DNA of 15,263 nucleotides from Halobacteriales archaeon QS_5_70_15 (GTDB lineage Archaea > Halobacteriota > Halobacteria > Halobacteriales > Haloarculaceae): NCBI GenBank assembly GCA_003022005.1, contig PXRQ01000072.1:1-15263 (forward strand), written 5' to 3'. Numbering within the stretch: position 1 is the stretch's first letter; every line of letters begins with the position of its first letter. Positions 1-7,435 of this stretch are shown piece after piece. Both the position numbers and the translations under genes were made by a program. The notes below the pieces were generated by a model. It made no database searches and was not told the DNA's origin. It worked only from the letters and a program-made list of their open reading frames with translations.

Positions 1-603
1 CTCGGGGACGTAGACGAACGAGCCGCCCGACCAGATGGCGCCGTGGAGCGCGGCGAACTTGTTGTCGCTGGGCGGGACGCACTTCGTCATGAAGTACTCC
101 CGGACGATGTCGGGGTGCTCGCGCACCGCCTTGTCCATGTCCATGAAGATAACGCCCTTCTCCTCCCACTGCTCCTGCATGTTCTGGTAGACGATCTCCG
201 ACTCGTACTGGGCGCCGACGCCCGAGAGGGCGTTCCGCTCGGCCTCGGGGATACCCAGTTTGTCGAAGGTGTCCCGGATCTCGTCGGGGAGGTCCTCCCA
301 CTCGTCCGCGCCGCCGCGCGTCTCGATGTCCGGCCGGATGTAGGGGACGATCTCGTCGATGTCGACCTCGCTCAGATCCGGCTGGCCGGGCCAGTCGGTC
401 GGCATCGGCATCTGCTGGAACTGCTTCAGCGCGCGCAGGCGGCGCTGGAGCATCCACTCGGGTTCGTTCTTGTCCTCCGAGATGACGCGGATGGTCTCCT
501 CGGTCAGGCCCTTCTCGGACCTGAACGCGGATTTCTCCTCCTTCTTGAACTCGAAGCGGGCCTCGGTGTCGGTCTCCTTGAGGTGGTCTTGTTCGGAACT
601 CAT
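1..603 (-). CDS. sufB: Fe-S cluster assembly protein SufB (partial, C-terminus outside window)
   Basis: SufB is the scaffold subunit of the SUF complex (with SufC and SufD) that builds Fe-S clusters in the cytoplasm. The window holds the first 201 codons. The protein starts MSSEQDHLKETDTEARFEFK, and the region with FMDMDKAVREHPDIVREYF followed by CVPPSDNKFAALHGAIWSGG is the typical conserved SufB N-terminal half; the full family length is about 470-480 residues, so the remainder lies beyond position 1. The ATG at 603-601 is chosen because the acidic N-terminus begins there and a TATA-like box lies 31-37 nt upstream. The gene follows sufC on the same strand with a 59-bp gap, so co-transcription is likely, although the gap also holds its own promoter-like box. 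No irregularity is visible in the reading frame. Confidence 0.95.
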   Translation of the reverse strand, partial: MSSEQDHLKETDTEARFEFKKEEKSAFRSEKGLTEETIRVISEDKNEPEWMLQRRLRALKQFQQMPMPTDWPGQPDLSEVDIDEIVPYIRPDIETRGGADEWEDLPDEIRDTFDKLGIPEAERNALSGVGAQYESEIVYQNMQEQWEEKGVIFMDMDKAVREHPDIVREYFMTKCVPPSDNKFAALHGAIWSGGSFVYVPE

Positions 604-633
604 GGGTTAGTGATCGTGGTTTGTATCCGCCGA

Positions 634-640
634 CTTATTA
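634..640 (-). promoter_or_regulatory. TATA-like box before sufB
   Basis: On the minus strand the gap between sufC and sufB reads GGCTAATAAGTCGG; TAATAAG lies 31-37 nt before the sufB ATG. That spacing fits an archaeal promoter with a leader of only a few nucleotides. It suggests that sufB can be transcribed independently of sufC. Based on spacing and AT-richness only. Confidence 0.4.
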
Positions 641-662
641 GCCTGTGTGTAACCATTTGCGG

Positions 663-1577
663 TTACGCGGCCCCGAAGGCCTCCTCGCGGACCCAGTCGT
701 AGCCCTCGTCCTCGAGCTGCTCGGCCAGCTCCGCGCCGCCGCTCTTGGCGATCTGCCCGTCGAGCATGACGTGGACGTGGTCGGGTTCGACGTAGTCGAG
801 GATCCGCTGGTAGTGGGTGATCTGGAGGATGCCGCTCCCCTGCTCGTCGCGCAGGGCGTTGATGCCGTGGGAGACGTCCTGGAGCCGGTCGATGTCCAGC
901 CCGGAGTCGATCTCGTCGAGCACCGCGATCGCCGGCTCGAGGATCGCGGCCTGGAGGACCTCGTTCTGCTTCTTCTCCCCGCCGGAGAACCCGGCGTTGA
1001 GGTACCGGTGGGCGAACGTCTCGTCCATGTCCAGCTGCTCCATCTTCTCCGCGAGGAGCTGCTGGAACTCGGCGACGCCGACCTCGCCCTCGTCGGCGGG
1101 ACCCTCCATCGGGGAGGTCTCGTAGCCGACGTCTTCCTCTTCCTCGTCCTCCGCCTCGTCCTCGTCCTCGAAGAGCTCCTCGCGCTCCTCGAGCTTGGCG
1201 TTGAGCGCCGTCCGGAGGAAGTTTACCATCGTGACGCCCTCGATCTCGGCGGGGTACTGGAAGCCGAGGAAGACGCCGAGCGCGGCGCGCTCGTTCGGCT
1301 CCAGGTCGAGCAGGTCCCAGACCCGCTTGTCCTCCGGGACCTCGAACTCCTCGCCGAAGTCCCCCTCCTCCAGGTGGATGAGGACCTCGCCCTCGGTCAC
1401 CTCGTACGACGGATGGCCGGCGATGATCTTCGCGAGGGTCGATTTGCCGCTCCCGTTCGGGCCCATCAGGGCGTGGATCTCCCCCGAGGAGACCTCGAGG
1501 TCGACGCCCCGGAGGATGGTCTCGCCACCCTCCTCCGCTACGTCCGCGTGCAGGTTCTTGATTTCCAGCGTTGCCAT
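663..1577 (-). CDS. sufC: Fe-S cluster assembly ATPase SufC
   Basis: SufC is the ABC-type ATPase that powers the SufB-SufD scaffold. Visible motifs in 304 residues: Walker A GPNGSGKST (39-47), Q-loop region LGFQYP (104-109), ABC signature FSGGEKKQNE (197-206), Walker B AIAVLDEID (216-224) and the H-loop histidine in QITHYQ (H255). The protein is about 50 residues longer than typical bacterial SufC. Most of the excess is one insertion at about residues 129-167, between the Q-loop and the signature motif, with long runs of Glu and Asp. This acidic loop fits a salt-in halophile. The gene is first in a sufC-sufB order on the minus strand. A possible promoter (CATTAAC on the minus strand, near 1612-1619) lies roughly 35-42 nt before the ATG. 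Start and stop (TAA) are clear. Confidence 0.96.
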   Translation of the reverse strand: MATLEIKNLHADVAEEGGETILRGVDLEVSSGEIHALMGPNGSGKSTLAKIIAGHPSYEVTEGEVLIHLEEGDFGEEFEVPEDKRVWDLLDLEPNERAALGVFLGFQYPAEIEGVTMVNFLRTALNAKLEEREELFEDEDEAEDEEEEDVGYETSPMEGPADEGEVGVAEFQQLLAEKMEQLDMDETFAHRYLNAGFSGGEKKQNEVLQAAILEPAIAVLDEIDSGLDIDRLQDVSHGINALRDEQGSGILQITHYQRILDYVEPDHVHVMLDGQIAKSGGAELAEQLEDEGYDWVREEAFGAA

Positions 1578-1642
1578 GGACTTAGGTCACCCGAAACCTC
1601 GGGCTTGTCGGGGTTAATGGTTTCGGGTTCACGTCGTTTCAG

Positions 1643-1667
1643 TTCGGAGTTCCGAAGAAAATCTTCG
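1643..1667. promoter_or_regulatory. Overlapping inverted repeats upstream of sufC
   Basis: Two overlapping dyads lie 66-90 nt before the sufC ATG: TTCGGA-gt-TCCGAA at 1643-1656 and CGAAGA-aaa-TCTTCG at 1653-1667. They share bases, so only one could form as a hairpin at a time. They could be an operator, or a terminator-like structure for the upstream minus-strand gene ending at 1778. No regulator can be named from the sequence. Confidence 0.3.
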
Positions 1668-1777
1668 CCCTCGGAGAATCGTCGCCCGCCGAACCCACCA
1701 CATCCGGCGGGAACCGGGACGGCGACGGGCGGGGACCGCGGTGGCGGTCTCCGGGGGCAGCGAACGGTCGGTGGGGG

Positions 1778-2083
1778 CTACATCCCCATGTCGGCGGCCG
1801 CGTCGGGCACCGGGAGGTCGGTGACCGCGACGCCCAGTCGCTCGGCGACGTGGTCCAGCGCCATGTCGAACCCGTAGTAGCGCTCGAGTTCGTCGCCGTC
1901 GCCCGTCGGCCGGACCTTCAGCATCGCGTACCCCTCGCGGTTCTGGGCGATCGCGGCCGTCGCGGCGGCCGACGCGTTCCCGCTCGCCCCGGCGGCGGTT
2001 CGCTCGAACTCCAGGAGCCGCTCCTCGTCGGTCTCGCGGTAGCGGGCCGTGACGTCTCCCGCTCGCGCGACGTCCTCGCTCAT
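1778..2083 (-). CDS. Small conserved haloarchaeal protein of unknown function
   Basis: A 101-residue acidic soluble protein with no signal peptide or membrane segment. I do not recognise a named function; the sequence style (MSEDVARAGDVTARYRETDE, then AQNREGYAMLKVRP, then DELERYYGFDMALDHVAERLGV, ending PVPDAAADMGM) resembles small uncharacterised proteins seen across Halobacteria. Residues about 29-43 are a low-complexity Ala/Gly/Ser stretch that looks like a linker insertion between a short N-terminal strand pair and the conserved C-terminal part. The ATG at 2083 is chosen over an in-frame ATG at 2128, because the extra 15 codons would run into the 20-bp tandem repeat and are not acidic. It lies 200 bp upstream of sufC on the same strand, too far to argue for one operon. 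Confidence 0.72.
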   Translation of the reverse strand: MSEDVARAGDVTARYRETDEERLLEFERTAAGASGNASAAATAAIAQNREGYAMLKVRPTGDGDELERYYGFDMALDHVAERLGVAVTDLPVPDAAADMGM

Positions 2084-2108
2084 CGCCGGGACGTACGGCC
2101 ACCGCCCA

Positions 2109-2168
2109 CGCCAACCTTCCGGTTCCAACGCCAGCCTTCCGGTTCCGATGCCGACCGTCCGTTCCGGT
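2109..2168. repeat. 20-bp tandem repeat, three units
   Basis: Three head-to-tail 20-bp units lie at 2109-2128, 2129-2148 and 2149-2168. The first two (core CGCCAACCTTCCGGTTCCAA and CGCCAGCCTTCCGGTTCCGA) differ at two positions and the third is degenerate. They lie between the start of the small minus-strand gene (2083) and the plus-strand ATPase gene (2281), so they could bind a regulator or simply be slippage products. Confidence 0.7.
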
Positions 2169-2247
2169 ACCCGTACGCCGACGGGCCGTCGCCCCCGCTC
2201 CGCGCGGCCCAGCGCGGTGGCGCTGTCGCTCGGTGAGCCGGGACGGG

Positions 2248-2256
2248 GCTATATCG
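2248..2256 (+). promoter_or_regulatory. TATA-like box before the RAD55-like ATPase gene
   Basis: GGCTATATCGG lies with its AT core about 26-32 nt before the ATG at 2281, the spacing expected for a leaderless archaeal promoter. A GGAGGA stands at 2274-2279 but is only one base from the ATG, too close to act as a normal Shine-Dalgarno, which also favours a leaderless start. Confidence 0.45.
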
Positions 2257-2280
2257 GCCGATACGGGGTAGCCGGAGGAC

Positions 2281-3796
2281 ATGGCGACGGACACCCCGGC
2301 CGGGTTCGGCGACCCCGTCCTCGACGGGATGCTAAACGGCGCCGTTCCGCGGAACCGCTCGGTGCTGGTGACCGGCGGTCCCGGCACCGGCAAGAGCACG
2401 CTCGGGATGCAGTTCCTCCAGAGCGGGCTGGCCGACGACGAGTCCGCGCTGTTCATCAGCACGGAACAGAGCTTCGAGGAGCTCCACGACTCGTTCGACG
2501 ACTACGACTACGAGCTCGAGCATCCCGACCTCGCGTTCGCGACGGTCCACGCGGCGACCGGCGAGACCCTCGAGGGCGAGGACGAGCTCGTGCTCCGCCA
2601 CCTCGGCGAGAGCGACCCGGACGGGGGCGGGGAGGTGCTCGGCGACGCGTTCGATCCCCCGTTCACCGCCCGGTACCTCAAGCGCTACCTCGACTTCTTC
2701 GCCCCCGTCGACCGCCTCGTCTTCGACTCGATCTCGGGGCTGTCGGTCATGAGCGACGACGCGGGCGAGTTCCGCCGGACCGTCCTCGAGCTCGTCCAGT
2801 TCTTCACCGGGGAGTTCGGGGCGACGACGCTCCTGCCCGCGGCGGCCGAGAACCCCGACGCGAAGTGGCCGCGCCGCTCCAGTGCAGCACCCACGGCGTC
2901 CTCGAACTCTCCCGCGAGCGGATCAACGACGACCCTCACCGGTTCCTCACGGTGCGGAAGATGCGCGGGGTCGACCACGACACCCGACGGGTCGAACTGG
3001 AGTTCGTCCCGGAGGGGGTGCGGGCCGGCCCGGCCCGGCGCTCACAACCCCCCGAACTGAAGACCCACAGTCACACCGCCATCGGCGTTCCGGGCCTCGA
3101 CGCCCTCTGCGGCGGCGGACTGGCGACCGGGACGGGCGTGCTCCTCGAGCACGACGGCTACGCCAACCTCCGGGCGCTGTTCACGCCGTCGTCGGCGCGG
3201 CGCTGGACCGGGACGCCGCGCTGCTCCTCGTCCCGACCATCCGGATGCGGCCGAGCGGGCTCGAGACCGCCGTGGCCGACCGGGATGAGCGGGTCCCGGA
3301 CCTCCTCGACTCGGACCGGCTGTTCGTCCTCGACCGGATCGGCGCGTGGGACGAGACCGACCGGAACGTCTTCGCTGCCCGCGAGTCCACGACCGGCGTC
3401 CAGTCCGTCCTCGACGTCGTCGCCGACCGCTCGGAGGACCGCCTGCGGCTCTCGCTCGTCAACGCCGACGCGATGGTGAACTCCCTCGGCGCCGAGGCGG
3501 CCCGGACGGTCCGGTACTGGCAGGAGTCGCGGATGCTCCGCGAGGAGGACCTCATGATCCACGTCCACAACCCTTCGGTGACCCCCGACGAGGTCTCCGG
3601 GTTCTACACGAACGCCGCCGAGCAGGTGATCCGGACCTGGCTGGCCGACGACGGTCTCCAGTACGTCACCCTCGAAAAGTCCCCATGCGGGTTCATCGGC
3701 ACCACCTCGCTCGTCGAGTACACGACCGAACCGCCGTACCTCCGGGTCCAGGACCCGCCGCTCGAACGGGAGAACCCCTACGCCGTCGACCGGTAG
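2281..3796 (+). pseudogene. RAD55/KaiC-like tandem ATPase (haloarchaeal HTR-like protein), broken by two -1 frameshifts
   Basis: A RecA-superfamily protein with two KaiC-like halves. Half one carries Walker A GGPGTGKST (32-40) and Walker B VDRLVFDS (143-150). Half two begins near THSHTAIGVPGLDALCGGG and has no Walker A: the expected site reads EHDGYANLRAL. The reading moves from frame 1 to frame 3 near 2862 (after NPDA, resuming EVAAPLQCSTHG) and to frame 2 near 3182 (after NLRAL, resuming HAVVGAALDRD). Both shifts equal one missing base. Restoring two bases gives 1518 nt, exactly 506 codons ending at the TAG at 3794-3796, with family-like sequence throughout, so the frame assignment is secure. 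The family is typically linked to signalling or regulation in haloarchaea; the role here is unknown. As written, translation would stop at 3060 after about 194 native residues and a nonsense tail. Either a recent pseudogene or sequencing deletions. Confidence 0.85.
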
Positions 3797-3862
3797 CCAC
3801 GTTCGTTCCCTCACGCCGGGAGGAGGAAACGGCGGCCGCGCTACGGCCGGACGTGGTCCGTC

Positions 3863-5005
3863 TCAGTCCAGCAGGTCGTTCGCGATAGTGTTCCGGAGGA
3901 TCTCGCTGGTCCCCTCGTAGATCTCGTTGAGCTTGGCGTCGCGGTAGTACCGTTCGGCGGGGAAGTCCTTCGTGTAGCCGTAGCCGCCGTGGATCTGGAT
4001 CCCCTCGTTGGCGACCTCCCGGCTCACCTCGCTGGCGAACAGCTTCGCCTGCGCGGCCTCCTTGATGTACCGCTCGCCCCGGATCTTCCGGTCGGCGGCG
4101 GAGTGCATCAGCAGCCGCGCCGCCCGGGTCTTCGTGTCCATGTCGGCGAGCTTGTGCTGGATGGACTGGAACCCGGAGATCGGCTGGTCGAACTGCTCGC
4201 GGTCCTGGCTGTACTCCAGGGCGGCGTCGAGGGCGGCCTGTGCGATGCCGACCGACCGGGCCGCGATGGTGATGCGACCGCCGTTGAGCGTCTTCAGCGC
4301 CTGGACGAACCCGTCGCCCTCCTCGCCGAGCAGGCGGTCCTCGGGGACGAAACAGTCGTCGAACCGCAGTTCCGCAGTGGGACACCCCTTGTCGCCGAGC
4401 TTGTCCTCGGTGCCCTCGACGACGAACCCGTCGTCCTCCTCCGGCCGGACGATAAACGAGGAGATGCCCCTGTTGCCGGCGTCAGGGTCGGTCTTGGCGA
4501 AGACCGTCACCGTATCGGCGACCGAGCCGTTCGAGATCCAGAGCTTCCCGCCGTTTATGTAGTAGCCGTCGTCGTTCTTCTCGGCAATCGTGTCCATCGC
4601 GGGCACGTCCGACCCCGCCCCCGGTTCCGAGAGCGCGAACGCGCCGACGTCCTCGCCGAGCGCCAGCGGCTTTAGATACTCCTCCTTCTGATCCTCGGTC
4701 CCGAACTCGTAGACCATGTTCCCCGCCAGCGAGATGTGGGCGGCGACGACGGTGCCCAGCCCACCGGAGCCCCGGGATATCTCCTCGAGCGCCATCGGAT
4801 AGGCGTGGTAGTCCAGGCCGGCCCCGCCGTACTCCTCGGGGAACGGCATCCCCATCAGCCCCAGGTCGGCGAGTTCCTCGACGAGGTCGACCGGGAACTC
4901 GTCCTCGTGGTCGATCTCCGACGCGCGGGGGACCACCTCCTCGTCGACGAACTCCGCGATCATCTCCTTGATCTGCTTCTGTTCGGCCGTCGGGCTGAAG
5001 TCCAT
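3863..5005 (-). CDS. Acyl-CoA dehydrogenase
   Basis: FAD-dependent enzyme that introduces the alpha-beta double bond in acyl-CoA, passing electrons to electron-transfer flavoprotein. It has 380 residues, the normal family length. Conserved features: N-terminal helical domain, FAD/substrate motif ALSEPGAGSD (124-133), GGKLWISNG (152-160), R-rich DREQFDQPISGFQSIQ (268-283), QIHGGYGYTKDFPAERYYRD (337-356), and IYEGTSEI (362-369), whose Glu364 occupies the catalytic-base position used by short- and medium-chain enzymes. The ATG at 5005 (MDFSPTAEQKQIK) is chosen over one at 5092 because the extra 29 residues are basic and unlike the family. It converges with the ATPase gene (66 bp apart). The nearest gene upstream on the same strand is 3-hydroxyacyl-CoA dehydrogenase, the next-but-one beta-oxidation step, but 546 bp of repeat-rich DNA separate them. 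Acyl chain length cannot be predicted. Confidence 0.95.
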   Translation of the reverse strand: MDFSPTAEQKQIKEMIAEFVDEEVVPRASEIDHEDEFPVDLVEELADLGLMGMPFPEEYGGAGLDYHAYPMALEEISRGSGGLGTVVAAHISLAGNMVYEFGTEDQKEEYLKPLALGEDVGAFALSEPGAGSDVPAMDTIAEKNDDGYYINGGKLWISNGSVADTVTVFAKTDPDAGNRGISSFIVRPEEDDGFVVEGTEDKLGDKGCPTAELRFDDCFVPEDRLLGEEGDGFVQALKTLNGGRITIAARSVGIAQAALDAALEYSQDREQFDQPISGFQSIQHKLADMDTKTRAARLLMHSAADRKIRGERYIKEAAQAKLFASEVSREVANEGIQIHGGYGYTKDFPAERYYRDAKLNEIYEGTSEILRNTIANDLLD

Positions 5006-5108
5006 ACCTGGCCGTTCGGCTGTTCTCACTTGACTGTTCCGAGGGTAGTGGGTCGGCCGCAGGTGTCGGGTGTTCGCCGCCGGACCGGGCACGGATGTCG
5101 GGTGGGAC

Positions 5109-5193
5109 TGATACGGTCGTGGGTGACGATGTACCGGCGATCGCCCGGCCGGGATCGGCGATCATCGGTAGAGGACTACGCACGACCGTATGA
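5109..5193. repeat. Dispersed palindromic element, copy A (85 bp)
   Basis: An imperfect palindrome over its whole length. Arms of 36 nt (5110-5145 and 5157-5192) surround an 11-nt loop, with 26 of 36 positions pairing. The outer 11 bp pair perfectly (ATACGGTCGTG with CACGACCGTAT), as do the innermost 7 (GATCGCC). It shares ends, size and the inner motif GATGTACCGGCGAT with copy B at 9132. It lies in gene-free DNA upstream of the acyl-CoA dehydrogenase gene. No transposase is nearby. Confidence 0.8.
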
Positions 5194-5551
5194 AAGGGCC
5201 GCGCGTGGCGGCTTCGCCGTTTCGGACGGCGACGCTATTCGATTGCCGGCGGAGCCGGCAACCCACGCTACGCGAACCCGGACGACGTAAGGACCGCAGG
5301 ACGCGAACGAGCAAAGCGAGTGAGTACCCGGGAACCGCGACGGGTCCCGGGAGCGTAGCGTCCGGGGGCTTTCGAGCTGTTATGATCTGTACGACTACTG
5401 GTCACTGGAGACAGCTCGAACGTCCCCGTCGGTTCGAGTCGGGGGGCTCGCTGCGGTCCTCGGCCTCGTTTCACTCGGCCTACGGTCCCTGCGTCGCCCG
5501 CCTTCCTCGAACCGGCGGCCCCTTTCGGTCCCACCGCCACGGGAACCCGTT
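5194..5551. other. Gene-free, repeat-like intergenic stretch
   Basis: About 360 bp without a credible gene between copy A and the end of the 3-hydroxyacyl-CoA dehydrogenase gene. It holds short inverted repeats: TTGCCGGCGGAGCCGGCAA at 5244-5262, CCCGGGAaccgcgacgggTCCCGGG near 5328-5351, and TTCGAGCTGT/ACAGCTCGAA at 5371-5380 and 5411-5420. It also holds phrases such as GAGCAAAGCGAGTGAG (5308-5323) and a stretch read on the minus strand as GGTGGGACCGAAAGGGGCC (near 5515-5535), of a kind I associate with haloarchaeal intergenic repeats. Translations in all frames are Arg/Ser/Gly-rich and unlike the acidic neighbours. No tRNA was recognised. Confidence 0.6.
5371..5420. repeat. 10-bp perfect inverted repeat around a 30-nt spacer
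   Basis: TTCGAGCTGT at 5371-5380 is the exact reverse complement of ACAGCTCGAA at 5411-5420. The 30-nt spacer has a lower GC content than its surroundings. It could form a hairpin downstream of the 3-hydroxyacyl-CoA dehydrogenase gene, or be the remnant of a small mobile repeat. Function unknown. Confidence 0.5.
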
Positions 5552-6415
5552 CTACTCGTCGTACTCGTAGAACCCCTTCCCCGACTTCCTGCCGAGGTCG
5601 CCGGCATCGACCTTCCGCTTTACCAAGTAGGCGGGTTTGTACCGGTCGCCGAGCTCCTCGTGGAGCGTCTCGGTCGCGTCGAGCACCACGTCGAGGCCGA
5701 TGTGGTCGGCGAGTTCGAGCGGCCCCATCGGGACGTTCGTCCCGAGTTTCATCCCGCGGTCGACGTCCTCCTTGTCCGCGACCCCCTCGTCGTAGGCGCG
5801 GACCCCCTCGTTGATCCACGGCATGAGGATCCGGTTGGAGACGAACCCGGGCTTGTCGTCGGACTCCCAGGTCTCCTTGTCGAGCGACTCGGCGAACCCG
5901 TGACCCAGGTCCACGACAGCGGCGTCGGTCTTCTCGCCGACCACCAGCTCGACGCCCTCCATGATCGGGACGGGGTTCATGAAGTGGAGGCCGACGACGA
6001 GCTCCGGCCGGTCGGTGGCGGCCGCGATGGTCGTGATCGAGAGCGTCGAGGTGTTGGTCGCGAGCACCACGTCCCCGTCACAGACCCGGTCGAGATCGGA
6101 GAAGACGTCGCGTTTCACCTCCATCTCCTCGATGACGGCCTCGACGACGAGATCCGCCGTCGACAGGTCCGCGAGGTCGGTCGTGCCGTACACCCGCTCG
6201 GCGATGGCGTCGGCCTCGGACGCCGTGAGCTCGTCCTTGCTGACGAACCGGGAGAGCGAGTCCTCGATCGACTCCATCCCCCGGTCGACGAACGACTGCT
6301 CGACGTCGCGCATCACCACGTCGTAGCCGTTCGTCGCCGCGACCTGTGCGATGCCGTTGCCCATCGTGCCCGCGCCGACGACGCCCACCGTCTCGACCTC
6401 GGAGAGTTCGCGCAT
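5552..6415 (-). CDS. 3-hydroxyacyl-CoA dehydrogenase (3-hydroxybutyryl-CoA dehydrogenase type)
   Basis: NAD-dependent oxidation of (S)-3-hydroxyacyl-CoA to 3-ketoacyl-CoA, the third step of beta-oxidation. It has 287 residues, the length of the monofunctional enzymes, with no fused hydratase. The Rossmann motif GAGTMG is at 14-19, followed by the Asp ending the second strand (MRDVEQ, D37). VEAVIEEMEVKRDVF (91-105), NTSTLSIT (121-128), catalytic His144 in GLHFMNPVP, Asn194 in FVSNRIL, and the C-terminal GPLELADHIGLDVVL (231-245) and RKSGKGFYEYDE (276-287) are all as expected. It is encoded on the same strand as acyl-CoA dehydrogenase but not adjacent, so the two need not share a transcript. 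CTTAGG on the minus strand about 26-31 nt before the ATG is a weak TATA candidate. No irregularities. Confidence 0.95.
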   Translation of the reverse strand: MRELSEVETVGVVGAGTMGNGIAQVAATNGYDVVMRDVEQSFVDRGMESIEDSLSRFVSKDELTASEADAIAERVYGTTDLADLSTADLVVEAVIEEMEVKRDVFSDLDRVCDGDVVLATNTSTLSITTIAAATDRPELVVGLHFMNPVPIMEGVELVVGEKTDAAVVDLGHGFAESLDKETWESDDKPGFVSNRILMPWINEGVRAYDEGVADKEDVDRGMKLGTNVPMGPLELADHIGLDVVLDATETLHEELGDRYKPAYLVKRKVDAGDLGRKSGKGFYEYDE

Positions 6416-6493
6416 GGCCCCGTCTCGCGTACCTGGGGGCCTAAGCCTACCGCCGGTCGACGCAGGGGCAATCTGGCCCGGTCGACGCGGCGA

Positions 6494-7276
6494 TCATCCC
6501 CCGGCGAGGGCGTCGAGGAAGCCGTTCAGCGTCGCGTACAGTTCCTCGCGGCGGTGCTCCAGCGGCGTGAGGTGGGTCCCGCCGGCGAGTTCGACGTACC
6601 GGCGTGCGTCCCCGAGCGCGTCGTACAGCGGGAGGGCGTCCTCGCGGGTCGCGGTCGGATCGTTCGACCCTCGGACGACCAGCGTCGGCACGTCGACCGC
6701 GCCGGGATCGTAGGGGTCCTCGCCCGCAGCCGCGCGCCGCATGTCGACGAGCGTACCGTTCGGCGCCCGGATGGGGGGGTCCTCGGTCCCGGCGAGCCCC
6801 TGGTTCGAACCGCGGACCGCCGCCCAGAACGCACGGAAGGCGTCACCGTCGTGCCACTCCCCCGGTTCGGTCCCCTCGGGGAACTGCGACTCCCACCGCT
6901 CGCGGGCCTCGGACTGCGTGACGACCCGCGCGGGACGCGGCGGATCCCCGAGGTCGAACTCCGCCACCCGTTCCTCGGAGAGCCGGAACACGGGCGCGAA
7001 CGCCGTGTGCGAGGCCACCTCCGGCGGGTCGCGCTCCCCGTACCCCCATACGTCGAGCGCGAATGCGTCCCAGCCTGCCGCGGCCGTCGCCGCCAGCCAC
7101 GAGTACGCCGGCGCGGGCGCGAACGCCGCCCGCCCGGGGTAGGTCGCGCCGTGGACGAACGACACGGCCTCCTCGGGCCGTTTTCCCCCGGCCCGTGCCT
7201 CCCCGTCCGCGGCGACCGCCCGGAGGCGTAGATCGGTCACGTCCCCGGCGGTCACGGTCCGTCGCGTGGGTTCCAT
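6494..7276 (-). CDS. Alpha/beta hydrolase family protein, apparently lacking its nucleophile elbow
   Basis: A 260-residue alpha/beta hydrolase-like protein. The N-terminal oxyanion-hole region FVHGATYPG (40-48), the strand-turn AFALDVWGYGERDPPE (71-86), the late acid-loop VVRGSNDPTA (200-209, Asp206) and the final histidine loop GGTHLTP (232-238, His235) are all recognisable. What is missing is the nucleophile elbow (GxSxG) that should follow about 30-50 residues after GYGERDPPE. Instead the chain runs from PPEVASHTA straight to FAPVFRLSEERV (residues 92-103), which looks like the segment after the elbow. The simplest reading is an in-frame internal loss of about 50-60 codons near 6990-7015. 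No GxSxG occurs elsewhere. The product would then be catalytically dead or use another mechanism. ATG at 7276 is chosen because upstream in-frame sequence is antisense to the aldolase gene. It is divergent from the aldolase gene (159-bp gap). Confidence 0.8.
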   Translation of the reverse strand: MEPTRRTVTAGDVTDLRLRAVAADGEARAGGKRPEEAVSFVHGATYPGRAAFAPAPAYSWLAATAAAGWDAFALDVWGYGERDPPEVASHTAFAPVFRLSEERVAEFDLGDPPRPARVVTQSEARERWESQFPEGTEPGEWHDGDAFRAFWAAVRGSNQGLAGTEDPPIRAPNGTLVDMRRAAAGEDPYDPGAVDVPTLVVRGSNDPTATREDALPLYDALGDARRYVELAGGTHLTPLEHRREELYATLNGFLDALAGG

Positions 7277-7435
7277 ACCCGGCGGACCGTCCGGGGACGA
7301 CGAAACCTCCCGGGTCGTGGCGGGTTCGACGATTGCTTCGATTTCGAGTAAAAATCCAGAAAGCCACCTCTCGGGGCTCCTACGGGTCGAACCTTCCAAT
7401 AGATTCTTGAGTCGCGTCGACGCACGTTCGGGCGT

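Noticed and set aside
645..1877. A 410-codon plus-strand open frame opposite sufC
   Set aside because: It is the antisense of sufC and its neighbour; the translation is Leu/Val/Arg-repetitive with no domain, as usual for antisense frames in GC-rich haloarchaeal DNA.
2860..3185. Programmed frameshifting in the RAD55-like gene
   Set aside because: No slippery heptamer or downstream structure is evident at either site, and two sites would both be needed; decay or sequencing error is simpler.
5430..5450. GGTTCGAGTC as the T-arm of a tRNA gene
   Set aside because: No acceptor, D-arm or anticodon stem can be assembled around it.
5660..7231. A 523-codon plus-strand open frame opposite the hydroxyacyl-CoA dehydrogenase and hydrolase genes
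   Set aside because: Antisense to two well-supported minus-strand genes; no motif and an Arg-rich composition unlike the acidic proteome.
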